A stretch of 64,000 nt of DNA from Streptomyces sp. NBC_01428. GTDB lineage: Bacteria; Actinomycetota; Actinomycetes; Streptomycetales; Streptomycetaceae. The stretch covers positions 5,270,001 to 5,334,000 of the forward strand of contig NZ_CP109499.1 in assembly GCF_036231965.1 (NCBI RefSeq), written 5' to 3'. Numbering within the stretch: position 1 is the first letter of the stretch; every line of letters starts with the position of its first letter. A program made the position numbers and the translations under genes. The notes beneath the pieces were generated by a model. The model was not told the DNA's origin. It worked only from the letters and a program-made list of their open reading frames with translations, and did not search any database. This document shows, one piece after another, positions 9,807-19,011 of the stretch.

Positions 9807-9917
9807 TTCGGCCGTTCCGCACGGATCGAATGCCCTGGCGCGGGCCCAGTTGGGCCAGACTGGATGCGCCGGTCCGGCTCGGACCGGCCGTGCGGCGGGG
9901 GAGAGAAGGGACGCAGG

Positions 9918-12900
9918 GTGGGGGCGCAGCCGTCGATGCAGGAGTTGATCGAGGAGCGCAGGCGGCTCTCGTTCGTCGGGCGGGGGGCCGAACGCGCCGC
10001 GTTCCTGCGGAACTTCGACGTGCCGGTGCGCGATCCGGGGCGGCGGTTCCTGTTCCACGTGCACGGCAACGCCGGCGTCGGGAAGACGTTCCTCGTCCGT
10101 GAGTTGGAGCAGCTCGCCCGTGAGGCCGGGGCACTGACCGCGTACGTCGACGAGAGCACCGGCAGCGTGCCCGAGGCGATGGAGACGGTCTGCGCCGGGT
10201 TCGCCCGGCAGGGACGCCGGCTCAAGGACCTGGAGCGGCTGCTGGAGCGGTACCGCGAGCGGCGCCACGAGGCCGACTCGCTGACCCGGGAGGCGGCCCC
10301 GGGCGAGCCCTCCGCCGCCGGGACGGCCCTGGCGCGGGCCGGCCTCGTGGGCCTCGGCATGGTCCCCGGTGTCGGACCCTTCGCCGGGGCCGTCGATCCG
10401 GGCCGGCTCGCGGGCGCCGCCGACCGGATGCGGGCTGGGCTGAGCGCACACTTCCGCAGCCGGGACGACGTACGGCTCGTCATGTCGCCCGAAGAGGTCC
10501 TCACCCCGGTGCTGCTGGAGGAACTGGCCCGCGCCGCAGGCCGGTTCCCCCGCCAGGTCCTGTTCTTCGACACGTACGAGCGGACCGGTCTCTTCCTCGA
10601 CGCCTGGCTGCACGCGACGATGGCCCTGGAACGCCACGGCGTCATGCCCGGGAACGTGGTCGTCGTGACGGCGGGCCGGAACCCGCTGGACCTGGACCGC
10701 TGGGGAAGCTGCTCGGACTCGGTGACCGAGATGCCCCTGCTGCCGTTCACCGAGCAGGAGGCGCGCGAGGTGCTCGCCGGCCGGGGCGTGGTCGCGGAAC
10801 CGGTCGTCGAGGAGATCCTGCGCCTCACCGGACGCCTGCCGGTCCTCGTCTCGACCCTCGCCGAGACCCGCCCCGCCGACCCGGACGACGTCGGCGACCC
10901 GAGCGCCACCGCCGTCGACAGCTTCCTCAAGTGGGAGCACGACCCCGAGCACCGCGCCGTCGCCCTCACCTGCGCCTTCCCGAGGCGCCTGGACGCCGAC
11001 GTCTTCCGCGCGGCCGCGGAACGCCCCGAGGAGGAGGCCGACGCCCTGTACGACTGGCTGCGCGGCCTGCCCTTCGTCACCGAGCGCGGCGGCGGCATCC
11101 AGTACCACGACGTCGTACGGGCGCCGATGCTGCGCTCCCAGCGGCTCCGGTCGCCGCGCGGCTGGACCGGACGGCACGGCAGGCTCGCGGAGTTCTTCGG
11201 CCGGTGGCGCGAGGAGGCGGCGGAGGGCCTGGTCGTCCCCGACGAGGTGTGGAGACACGAGCCGTGGCGCAGGCTGCGGCTGGAGGAGTCGTACCACCGG
11301 CTGTGCGCCCGGCCGCGGTCGGCGCTGGGTGACGCGCTGCGCGACGTGGTCGAGGCCTGCCGTGCCGACCGGATGACCGGGCGTACCTGGGCCAGGATGA
11401 TCGAGGAGGCCGGTGAGGCGGCGGGTGACCCGGCCGTCCGCGACCTGGGCCGGGAACTGGCCGACGCCCTGGAGGACGGTGACGACGGCGTGACCAGGGC
11501 GATGGATCTGCTGCTGGCCCGCCCCGCGCTGCAGGGACCCGGGCGGGCCCTGGCCCACGGGGTACGGGCCAGGGAGCTGCGGAACGCGGGGGAGTACGAG
11601 CGGGCCCTGGCCGAGTACGGCCGGGCGGTCGACATCGATCCGGACGAGGCGCGCGTCCACTACGGCCGTGGTGTCACCCATCAGCTCCTCGGCGACCACC
11701 CCGCGGCGCTGGCCGCCTTCGACCGCGCGGACGAACTCCGGCCGGACACGGGATGGATCATCGCGGGGCGGGCGGAGACATTCCGCCTGGCGGCACGTTT
11801 CGGGGAGGCGGTGGCCGACTTCGACCGGGCCGTCGCCCTCGACCCCACGGACGCGGACGCGCTGGCGTCCCGCGCGGTGTGCCGGCACGCACTGGAGCAG
11901 TTCGACGCGGCGGCCGCCGACTTCGAACGCGCGCTGAGCATCGACGGGACCGACCTGTGGACGCTCGTCCGCCGGGCCCGGCTGCGCCGTGACACCGACG
12001 AGTGGGACCTGGCGTTCACCGATCTCGACCGGGCGGTCCGGCTGGCGCCGGACTCCGCCTGGGTCGCCTCGGAACGGGGCGACGCCTACCGTCTCGCGGG
12101 CCGCTTCGAGGACGCCGTCACCGAGCTCGGCCGGGCCATCGGCCTCGAGCCCGACCACGCCTCGGCCCTGGCGGGCCGGGGTGCCTCGCACCACGAACTG
12201 GGCGACAGCGAGCGGGCGCTGGCCGACCTCGACCGCGCCGTCACGCTGGTGCCGGAATACTCCTGGGCCCTGGTGATGCGGGCGCGGGTGAGGCGACGGC
12301 TGGACGACGTGCCGGGCGCGAACGAGGATCTGCGGCGCGCGCTCGCGGCGGGTCCGGAGGCCGACTGGATCGAGATCGAGCTGGGGAACGCCCACTGGAC
12401 CGACGGCAGGCACCAGGAGGCGATCGCCGTCTTCCGGCGCGTGCTGGAGCGAGATCCCGACAACGCTTCGGCGCTGGGCTGCCTGGGAGCGACCCACCGT
12501 GACCTCAAGGAGTACGCGGAGGCGCTGAGCCTGCTGGACCGTGCCCTGACGGCCGACCCCGACTACGCCTACGCCTACGACCAGCGGGCCCGCGTCCTCC
12601 TGGCGACCGGACGGACCGAACGGGCCCTGGCCGACTGGGAACGCCGGATCGCCCTGGGCGGCGAGGTGGACGCGGCGCACTACGAGGTCATGGAGACGCT
12701 GATCCACTGCGGCCGACGCGACGAGGCGATGGCCCGGCTGTCCGAGGTCGACCCGGCGCCGGACCCGGACGACGAGCTCGTGTTCGACCGCGACCTGATG
12801 CGCGTCGAGGCCCTCCGGTACGGCGGGCAGTGGGCGCGCGCCCGGAGCCTCGCCGAGCGGCTTCGCGCCGAGGACCCGGCACCCGGCACGTTCCAGCTCG

Positions 12901-13229
12901 CGATGACCGAACTGCGGTCCCGTGGACCGGAGGCCGCGGACCCCTGGTGGCGTGAACTGGCCGGGCTCCTGGACACGGAGGAGCTGGACGAGACCACCCG
13001 CCTGCAGGGCCGGTGCATCGTCGGCTGGGGCCTCGGGGACTGGGCCGCCGCGGACCGGGGCCTGACCGAGATCCTGGCCCTGAACCCCGACTGGGACGAC
13101 CTGGCCGTCCTCGCGGACATCGTCGATGAGCTCCTGCTCGCCCCCGCCACCGACCACGCCCGCCTCCGCCGTTGTCTCGCGACCGTCACAGCGGCCCGCG
13201 ACGCCGTACGGGCGCGCTGGACGGACTGA
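9918..13229 (+). CDS. Large P-loop NTPase with C-terminal TPR array (STAND-like)
   Basis: 1,103 residues. Start chosen at GTG 9918, after a purine-rich stretch (GAGAGAAGGGACGCAGG); ATG 9936 is an alternative. The Walker A motif is GNAGVGKT (residues 50-57), and VLFFDTYE (~214) fits a Walker B. A small hydrophobic Gly/Ala segment (LVGLGMVPGVGPFAG) sits around residue 140. From about residue 540 to 1000 there are roughly ten tetratricopeptide repeats (pattern like ALAEYGRAVDIDPDEA). The architecture, an ATP-binding module followed by a helical repeat sensor, is that of signal-transducing STAND-type NTPases; the function is not known. It lies 187 bp upstream of a degenerate ADP-ribosylglycohydrolase on the same strand. 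Confidence 0.8.
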   Translation: MGAQPSMQELIEERRRLSFVGRGAERAAFLRNFDVPVRDPGRRFLFHVHGNAGVGKTFLVRELEQLAREAGALTAYVDESTGSVPEAMETVCAGFARQGRRLKDLERLLERYRERRHEADSLTREAAPGEPSAAGTALARAGLVGLGMVPGVGPFAGAVDPGRLAGAADRMRAGLSAHFRSRDDVRLVMSPEEVLTPVLLEELARAAGRFPRQVLFFDTYERTGLFLDAWLHATMALERHGVMPGNVVVVTAGRNPLDLDRWGSCSDSVTEMPLLPFTEQEAREVLAGRGVVAEPVVEEILRLTGRLPVLVSTLAETRPADPDDVGDPSATAVDSFLKWEHDPEHRAVALTCAFPRRLDADVFRAAAERPEEEADALYDWLRGLPFVTERGGGIQYHDVVRAPMLRSQRLRSPRGWTGRHGRLAEFFGRWREEAAEGLVVPDEVWRHEPWRRLRLEESYHRLCARPRSALGDALRDVVEACRADRMTGRTWARMIEEAGEAAGDPAVRDLGRELADALEDGDDGVTRAMDLLLARPALQGPGRALAHGVRARELRNAGEYERALAEYGRAVDIDPDEARVHYGRGVTHQLLGDHPAALAAFDRADELRPDTGWIIAGRAETFRLAARFGEAVADFDRAVALDPTDADALASRAVCRHALEQFDAAAADFERALSIDGTDLWTLVRRARLRRDTDEWDLAFTDLDRAVRLAPDSAWVASERGDAYRLAGRFEDAVTELGRAIGLEPDHASALAGRGASHHELGDSERALADLDRAVTLVPEYSWALVMRARVRRRLDDVPGANEDLRRALAAGPEADWIEIELGNAHWTDGRHQEAIAVFRRVLERDPDNASALGCLGATHRDLKEYAEALSLLDRALTADPDYAYAYDQRARVLLATGRTERALADWERRIALGGEVDAAHYEVMETLIHCGRRDEAMARLSEVDPAPDPDDELVFDRDLMRVEALRYGGQWARARSLAERLRAEDPAPGTFQLAMTELRSRGPEAADPWWRELAGLLDTEELDETTRLQGRCIVGWGLGDWAAADRGLTEILALNPDWDDLAVLADIVDELLLAPATDHARLRRCLATVTAARDAVRARWTD

Positions 13230-13416
13230 CCGGTACCGGTGGCGTCCGGTGAGGGCGGCCGGGCGGGGCCGCCGTCCTGTCGGCCGCTGCCCGTACGTGA
13301 TCGGTCAGTTGTACGGGATTGAGTCCCCTGCTTGGATCCGCGACCTCAACCGACCGTTCCCGTTCGATTACAGTGCTGAACTGTCGGACGTGCGGACGGT
13401 GCCTGAGGAGGTCTCG

Positions 13417-14532
13417 GTGGCTGCGACAGCCGGTGCCGTCTGGGGGCGTGCGGAGCAGCAGGACTTCCGCAGCCGGGTGCGCGGGACGCTGCTCGGCGCG
13501 GCCGTCGGTGACGCCCTGGGCGCGCCCGTCGACACGCTCTCCCTGGAGGAGATCCGGGAGGCGCACGGCGCGGAGGGCCTCCTCGACCTGGCCCCGGCGT
13601 ACGGCAGCCGCGGCGCCGTCACCCACCTCACCCAGCTCACCCTGTTCAGCGTCGACGGACTGGTCCGCGCGCAGGTCCGCCGGGACACCGGGGCCTGGCA
13701 CCCGCCGACCGACGTGCACCGCGCCTACCGCCGTTGGGCGGCCACCCAGAGCGACTGGGGACCCGACGAGCGGCGCAAGGAGGACGGCTGGCTGGCCCGC
13801 GAGGAGTGGCTCTACGCCCGTCGCGATCCGGCCAGATCCTGCCTGCTGGGCCTCGGCGACGACATCATGGGCACGCTGGACGCGCCCAAGAACCCCGGAG
13901 AGGCGGGCCCCGAGGCCACCGCCCGCTCCGCGCCGTTCGGCCTGCTCGTCGGCTGGGAGCCCCAGCTCGTGATGCAGCTCGCCGTCGAGTGCGCCGCGCA
14001 GACCCACGGACACCCCACGGCCTACCTGTCGGCGGGCGCGTACGCCGTCGTCGTGCACGCGCTGGCCCGCGGGGAGAGCCTCGACGCGGCCGTGCAGCAG
14101 GCCCTCGCGCTGCTCGCGGGACGCCCCGGGCAGCAACAGGTCACCGACGCCCTCCAGCACGCCCTGGGGGCCGTACGGCAGGGCATGCCCTCCCCGGGCC
14201 GGGTCGAGGAACTCGCCGGGGACGGCACCGCGGAGGGACTGCTCGCCGCCGCGGTGTACTGCGTGCTCGTCGGCGACGACGTCCGGCACGGCCTGTGCCT
14301 CGCCGTGAACCACGGCGGTCCCTCCGCCGCGGCCGGCGCCCTCACCGGCGGCCTGCTGGGCGCCCTGCACGGCGAGACGGCCCTCCCGCCGGCCTGGCTG
14401 GCCGAACTGGAGGGCCGTCCCTCGGTGCTGGTCCTCGCGGACGACTTCGCGATGGAGATGACCCAGGGGCCCGCTCTGCACGGCCCCGCGGGCTCCTCCC
14501 CGGGCTGGCTCACCCGCTACCCGCGGGCCTGA
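13417..14532 (+). CDS. ADP-ribosylglycohydrolase-fold protein with degenerate metal sites
   Basis: 371 residues; the GTG at 13417 is preceded by GAGGAG at ideal spacing. The ARH fold is evident from GTLLGAAVGDALGAP near the N-terminus and the helical body that follows. Active family members coordinate two Mg ions through a TDDT-like motif and a late GDSD motif. Here the corresponding segments read THLTQLTLFSVDGL (residues 69-82) and NHGGPSAAAGALTGG (~298-312), so the acidic ligands are missing in both. This suggests a non-catalytic, binding-only homologue. It follows the NTPase/TPR gene on the same strand and converges on the symporter gene. Confidence 0.8.
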   Translation: MAATAGAVWGRAEQQDFRSRVRGTLLGAAVGDALGAPVDTLSLEEIREAHGAEGLLDLAPAYGSRGAVTHLTQLTLFSVDGLVRAQVRRDTGAWHPPTDVHRAYRRWAATQSDWGPDERRKEDGWLAREEWLYARRDPARSCLLGLGDDIMGTLDAPKNPGEAGPEATARSAPFGLLVGWEPQLVMQLAVECAAQTHGHPTAYLSAGAYAVVVHALARGESLDAAVQQALALLAGRPGQQQVTDALQHALGAVRQGMPSPGRVEELAGDGTAEGLLAAAVYCVLVGDDVRHGLCLAVNHGGPSAAAGALTGGLLGALHGETALPPAWLAELEGRPSVLVLADDFAMEMTQGPALHGPAGSSPGWLTRYPRA

Positions 14533-14576
14533 GCCCGGGCGGGCCCGAGCCGGCCCGCTCAGGTCCGGGGCGCTCC

Positions 14577-16151
14577 TCAGTCCTTGACCGGCGTCCCCAG
14601 CACCTCCCCCTCGGGGGCCTCGGCGGGAGCCGGGACCGCGGCGGCCGTGGTGCCGTCGTCGTCCGTGTTGATCTTCTCGATGATGGCGTCCCGCTCCGGT
14701 GTGTCCTCGGGCTTCACGATGCCGATGAGGATGTACAGGACGAGGGAGATGACCATCGGGAGGGCGACCTGGTACTCCAGCTTCACATCGGTGCGCTGGG
14801 AGAAGTCCAGGTTGTAGTTGACGAGGAAGAACGCGAGCAGACCGCACGCCCAGCTCGTCAGGGCGGCCGTCGGACCCGACTTACGGAACGGCCGGAGCAG
14901 ACCCAGGATGAACGGGATCGCGATCGGCCCCATCAGACCCGCCACCCACTTGATGACGACGGTGATGATGTCCTTGAACGTCGGGGAGTTGACCTGGGTG
15001 GCCACCGCCATGGAGAAGCCGAGGAAGGCGACCGTGGTGACACGGCCCGCGATCAGCCCCGTGCGGGTGTCCCAGGCGCGTGCCGCACGCGAGAACGCCG
15101 GCACCACGTCCCGCGTGAAGACGGCCGCGATGGCGTTCGCGTCCGAGGAGCACATGGCCATCGTGTGCGAGAAGAACCCGACGACGACCAGGCCCAGCAG
15201 CCCGTGCGGCAGCAACTGGTCGGCCATCAGGCCGTACGCGTCCGAGCCGTCCGGCTTCTGCGCCGTCACCAGGAGCGGCGACAGCCACATCGGGATGAAC
15301 AGGATGACCGGCCACACGAACCACAGTGCGGCGGACAGGAACGCGGACCGCGTGGCCTGCTTGGCGCTGCCGGTGGCCATGTAGCGCTGCGCCTGGTTCC
15401 ACATGCCGCCGTTGTACTCGAACAGCTTGATGAACAGGTACGCGATGAAGAACACCGTCATGTACGGGCCGGCGAACCCGTCCGCGTGACCGTGCAGTTT
15501 CGGCGAGTCCAGCGCCTTGGACAGACCGCCCTGGTCGGAGATCTTGTTCAGCGCGATGATCAGCATCGCGAGACCGGCCATCAACTGGATGATGAACTGG
15601 CCGAGTTCGGTCAGCGCGTCCGCCCAGAGGCCGCCGATGGTGCAGTACACCGCCGTGATGCCGCCGGTGATGAGGATGCCCTGGGTGAGCGTGACGCCGG
15701 TGAAGACGCTGAGCAGGGTGGCGATGGCCGCCCACTTCGCGCCGACGTCCACGATCTTCAGCAGGATGCCGGACCACGCCAGCGCCTGCTGGGTCTGCAC
15801 GTTGTAGCGGTCCTTGAGGTACTCGAGCGGTGAGGCGACGTGCAGGCGTGAGCGCAGCCGGTTGAGCCGGGGCGCGAAGGCCTTGGCGCCGATGGCGACG
15901 CCGATGGCGATGGGCAGGGCCCAGGTGACGTACGAGGTGATGCCGTAGGTGTACGCGATGCCGGCGTACCCGGTGAACATCACCGCGCTGTAGCCCGACA
16001 TGTGGTGCGAGATGCCGGACAGCCACCACGGCATCTTGCCGCCCGCGGTGAAGAAGTCGCTGACGTCGTCCACGCGCTTGTGGGACCAGATCCCGATCGC
16101 GGTCATGACACCGAAATACGCGACCAGGACGGCCCAGTCGAGACCGTTCAT
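14577..16151 (-). CDS. Sodium/solute symporter (SSS family)
   Basis: 524 residues with about 13-14 membrane segments, normal for the SSS family. The ATG at 16151, preceded by GGAGGGGG, gives the expected extracellular-N-terminus start (MNGLDWAVLVAYFGVM). Conserved elements include SDFFTAGGKMPWWLSGISHHMSGYSAVMF in TM1-2, which contains the Na-binding region of the family. The C-terminal tail is hydrophilic and Ala/Glu-rich. The substrate (sugar, amino acid or organic anion) cannot be assigned; the SGLT-like GGKxMPWW segment slightly favours sugars. It is convergent with the ARH-fold gene, with no regulator adjacent. Confidence 0.9.
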   Translation of the reverse strand: MNGLDWAVLVAYFGVMTAIGIWSHKRVDDVSDFFTAGGKMPWWLSGISHHMSGYSAVMFTGYAGIAYTYGITSYVTWALPIAIGVAIGAKAFAPRLNRLRSRLHVASPLEYLKDRYNVQTQQALAWSGILLKIVDVGAKWAAIATLLSVFTGVTLTQGILITGGITAVYCTIGGLWADALTELGQFIIQLMAGLAMLIIALNKISDQGGLSKALDSPKLHGHADGFAGPYMTVFFIAYLFIKLFEYNGGMWNQAQRYMATGSAKQATRSAFLSAALWFVWPVILFIPMWLSPLLVTAQKPDGSDAYGLMADQLLPHGLLGLVVVGFFSHTMAMCSSDANAIAAVFTRDVVPAFSRAARAWDTRTGLIAGRVTTVAFLGFSMAVATQVNSPTFKDIITVVIKWVAGLMGPIAIPFILGLLRPFRKSGPTAALTSWACGLLAFFLVNYNLDFSQRTDVKLEYQVALPMVISLVLYILIGIVKPEDTPERDAIIEKINTDDDGTTAAAVPAPAEAPEGEVLGTPVKD

Positions 16152-16530
16152 GTGCCCCCTCCAGGGGTCCGCCTTGTGAACCTGCAGATACCGGACGGCA
16201 CTTCGCCAGTACACATGGAGGTCCCTCCCCGCTCGGCCGGAGCCGAGCGATCGAAGGAGGGGCGGGGCCCCGTGCGGGAGCGGGGACTTGGGGGATTGAA
16301 CCGCTGCGGCGACCGGCCGGTCAAGACCTCGCGCGGTCACGGATATGAACGCAGATCAGAAAGCAGAACGATTTTGCCTCTACTTTACCCGTCCGGCTGT
16401 TGTCGTGCTCGTGACGTGGAACACACGATGAGCGGGCACTTCGCCAGACCCACAGAGCAACGACACGACGACAGCCGTACGGGATGCGGGTCCCGTGCGC
16501 CTGGGAGAGGGGGCCCTCGGGCCGTACCGC
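16152..16530. other. Intergenic region upstream of the symporter
   Basis: 379 bp without a supportable gene. An AT-richer patch around 16345-16390 probably carries the symporter promoter on the minus strand. No terminator-like hairpin with a T-run and no repeat was seen. Confidence 0.5.
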
Positions 16531-17316
16531 CTACCGCATGAGTTCGCCGGCGTTCACGAGCAGCGACTGCCCCGTGATCGCCCGCGCCCGGTCGCACGCC
16601 AGGAACACCGCGGCGTCCGCGACGTCCCCGTCCGTGGCCAGCTCCGGCAGCGCCATCCGCTCGGTGAGCCGGCGCAGCACGTCCGCCTCGGGCACCTGCT
16701 CCGTGTGGGCCGTGAACTGCACGTACGCCTCGACGGGCGGGCCCCACATCCAGCCGGGCAGCACGGTGTTGACCCGGATCCGGTGCGGGCCGAGCTCCCG
16801 GGCCATCGAGTACATCGCACTCGTCAGCGCGCCCTTGGAGGCCGCGTAGGCGGCCTGCCGCACCTGGCTCGGCGCGGCGACCGACGACTGGGTGCCGATG
16901 ACGACCACCGAACCGCCGCGCTCCTTCAGGGCGGGCAGGCAGGCGCGGGTCATCCGCAGGGTGCCGAGCAGGTTCACGTCGATGACCGACTGCCAGGTCG
17001 TGAAGTCCGCGTCCTCCAGACCGCCGAAGTAGCTGTCCCAGGCGGCGACATGGACGACCGCGTCGATCCTCCCGAACCGCTCCACCGCGAGCGCCGCCAG
17101 CGCCTCGCACTGCCCCTCGTCGGTGATGTCCGTCGCCCGGTACGCCGTGTGCGTGCCCTCCGGGTCGAGTTCGGCCGCGGACTTCGCCAGGTTCGCCTCC
17201 GTGCGGGCGCCGAGCACGGCGTTCCCGCCGTCGCGCACCACGGCCGCCGCGACCTGGTGGCCGAGTCCCGCTCCGACGCCCGACACCACGACGGTCCTGC
17301 CGGTCAGCAGTGACAT
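16531..17316 (-). CDS. SDR-family NAD(P)-dependent oxidoreductase
   Basis: 261 residues, typical classical SDR length. Start at ATG 17316; the frame continues upstream but the family N-terminus begins here. The Rossmann glycine motif is GVGAGLG (13-19), and the catalytic residues are Ser144/145, Tyr157 and Lys161 (YAASK), with Asn114 in VNLLGT. The usual NNAG is replaced by HVAAWD. The C-terminal region ends with the typical GQSLLVNAGELM. It reduces or oxidises an alcohol/ketone pair of unknown identity. Divergently transcribed from the EthD-like gene, with a perfect palindrome between the two starts. Confidence 0.9.
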   Translation of the reverse strand: MSLLTGRTVVVSGVGAGLGHQVAAAVVRDGGNAVLGARTEANLAKSAAELDPEGTHTAYRATDITDEGQCEALAALAVERFGRIDAVVHVAAWDSYFGGLEDADFTTWQSVIDVNLLGTLRMTRACLPALKERGGSVVVIGTQSSVAAPSQVRQAAYAASKGALTSAMYSMARELGPHRIRVNTVLPGWMWGPPVEAYVQFTAHTEQVPEADVLRRLTERMALPELATDGDVADAAVFLACDRARAITGQSLLVNAGELMR

Positions 17317-17344
17317 CCGGGGCCTCCCCGACTCTGGCAAATTG

Positions 17345-17361
17345 TCTGACGGAGCGTCAGA
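17345..17361. promoter_or_regulatory. Palindromic operator between the SDR and EthD-like genes
   Basis: TCTGACG-GAG-CGTCAGA is a 7-bp perfect inverted repeat with a 3-bp centre, lying 28 bp upstream of the SDR start and 61 bp upstream of the EthD-like start. The shape is typical of a TetR-family operator controlling both directions. No TetR gene is adjacent, so the regulator must be elsewhere. Confidence 0.6.
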
Positions 17362-17422
17362 GTATGGGCGTCCGGCGGAGGAAGGAAGCCCCGCGCACGC
17401 TCCACCGAGGAAGGGGACCGTC

Positions 17423-18262
17423 ATGTCGGAGGAGACCCGCAGCGACACCTACGCGGACCTGGCCGCCCTCGGCCCGTACGGCGTCCGCCCGGGCCACGCC
17501 CTGATCACCCTGGTCGAACCGCACCCGGGCCACGAGTACGCCTACAACCGCTGGTACGAGGACGACCACTACTACGCGGGCGCGATGGCCATGCCCTGGA
17601 TGTACGCCGGACGCCGCTGGGTGGCGACCCGGGACCTCCAACTGCTGCGCCGCCCCGAGAAGTCCGCGGTGGCGGAGCCGGTCACCGCCGGCTGCTACCT
17701 GTCGACGTACTGGGTCACGGACGGCCGCTACGACGACCACATGAAGTGGACCGTCGGGATCAACCGGCGGCTGAACCGGGACGGCCGCGTCTACCAGGAC
17801 CGTACGCACGTCTTCACGGCCTTCCAGGACCACGAGGCCACCGTGTACCGGGACGGCGCCGCGGGCCCCCGGGACTTCCACGCCCTCGACCACCCCTACG
17901 CGGGGCTCGTCCTGGAGGTCGTCGACGCCGCATCACCGGAGCAGCGGGCGGAGTTGCTGGAGTGGCTGCGCTCCCGCCACCTGCCGAGGCGCCTGGCCGG
18001 CTCTCCCGCGGCCCTGGTGACCGTCTTCCGGCCCACCCCGCTCCCGGGTGACCGGATGACGTACGTGAAGCAGGTGGAGGGCGTGGACACCCGGCTCACC
18101 CTGCTCTGGTTCCTGGAGGCGGACCCCCGGGACTGCTGGGAGGACCACTTCACGGGCCTGGACGAGGCGGTGGCCGAATCCGGCCTGGGCCGGGTCGAGT
18201 TGCTCGCCCCCTTCATCCCCACGGTCCCGGGAACGGACCGCTACGTGAACGAGCTCCGCTGA
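17423..18262 (+). CDS. Uncharacterised protein, EthD-like/dimeric alpha-beta barrel character
   Basis: 279 residues; ATG 17423 follows AGGAAGGGG. I do not recognise a precise family. The start (ALITLVEPHPGHEYAYNRWYEDDHYYAG) resembles the EthD-like ferredoxin-fold domain found in small catabolic proteins, and the second half (ALVTVFRPTPLPGD, TLLWFLEADPRDCW) could be a second copy of the same fold. No signal peptide or membrane segment. Its divergent partner is an SDR and they share an operator-like palindrome, so both probably act on the same small aromatic or lipid-derived molecule. That link is inference. Confidence 0.75.
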   Translation: MSEETRSDTYADLAALGPYGVRPGHALITLVEPHPGHEYAYNRWYEDDHYYAGAMAMPWMYAGRRWVATRDLQLLRRPEKSAVAEPVTAGCYLSTYWVTDGRYDDHMKWTVGINRRLNRDGRVYQDRTHVFTAFQDHEATVYRDGAAGPRDFHALDHPYAGLVLEVVDAASPEQRAELLEWLRSRHLPRRLAGSPAALVTVFRPTPLPGDRMTYVKQVEGVDTRLTLLWFLEADPRDCWEDHFTGLDEAVAESGLGRVELLAPFIPTVPGTDRYVNELR

Positions 18263-18300
18263 ACCGACGGCACCCCACGGCGAGTGAGCCGAAGGGGCGC

Positions 18301-18376
18301 GCCTGTGTCGGGAGGCCGAGCGCGCGGAGGCCCCGACGGAGGAGGGGTCGAGCACGGTCGGCCTCCCGACACAGGC
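18301..18376. terminator. Long inverted repeat between convergent genes
   Basis: 19-bp perfect arms at 18301-18319 and 18358-18376 (beginning GCCTGTGTCGGG) flank a 38-nt loop. It lies 38 bp after the EthD-like stop and before the convergent DUF397 gene, so termination is the simplest role. There is no T-run after the right arm; an A-run follows at 18406-18412. Confidence 0.5.
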
Positions 18377-18499
18377 TTCTGCGCCCCGGAGGCGAACCGA
18401 GCCCCAAAAAAAGAGGAGGGCCCCCTCGGCCAGGACGGCGGGCCGGTCGAGAGGGCTCTGTCGGTGGAACGTATGAAGTTGTGTCGGGGTCATCCGGCG

Positions 18500-18709
18500 T
18501 CAGACGAGGTCGGAGGCTCCTCGGCCGACCTCGGCCACGAAGGTGTTCCACGCGTCCGCGGGAAAGGCCAGCGTGGGGCCGGCGGGAACCTTGGAGTCAC
18601 GCACGGCCATCGCCGTGAGAACCGGGGACTTGACCTCGACGCAGGCGCCGTTGCCGGTGGAGTAGGAAGACTTGGTCCACGTGTCGGTGGCACCCTGCTG
18701 AATTGCCAT
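18500..18709 (-). CDS. DUF397-domain small protein (partner of the XRE regulator)
   Basis: 69 residues, the standard size. The ATG at 18709 is preceded by GGAG. The diagnostic TWTKSSYSTGNGACVEV and VRDSK...P..AWNTFVAEV are present. In Streptomyces DUF397 proteins are encoded beside XRE-DUF5753 regulators and act as their partners in a toxin-antitoxin-like or BldB/WhiJ-like regulatory unit that influences development and antibiotic production. Here the XRE gene lies upstream on the same strand, 302 bp away. Confidence 0.92.
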   Translation of the reverse strand: MAIQQGATDTWTKSSYSTGNGACVEVKSPVLTAMAVRDSKVPAGPTLAFPADAWNTFVAEVGRGASDLV

Positions 18710-19011
18710 GATCGCTCCAGAAAGCAGTCGTTCTTCGGTGAGTTGCCGCCTTCGACGCCATCGACGCGCTGTCACCGGGCTGCGGATCCACTACGGAATC
18801 CGCAGCTCGGTTTGCGCCAACGTTGTTCTTCGGTGGCGTGATCGACGCTACTCGCCAACATCGGGAGGCGAAGCGACTATTCACTCGACTGGATGGCATA
18901 TTCCAGTGGGGTCTTCCATGTTGAGGTGCCGAAGGTGTAGGGTCCGGCACCTTCTCTGCGGAGGGCCTTCACAAGTCCCTTTCGTGCCCCCGCAGTTCCT
19001 CTCGGCACGCC
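18710..19011. other. XRE-DUF397 intergenic region with a 9-bp inverted repeat
   Basis: 302 bp between the XRE stop and the DUF397 start. It contains GCTGCGGAT and its complement at 18779-18787 and 18798-18806, a possible operator for the XRE protein on the DUF397 promoter. No gene is supportable here. Confidence 0.45.
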
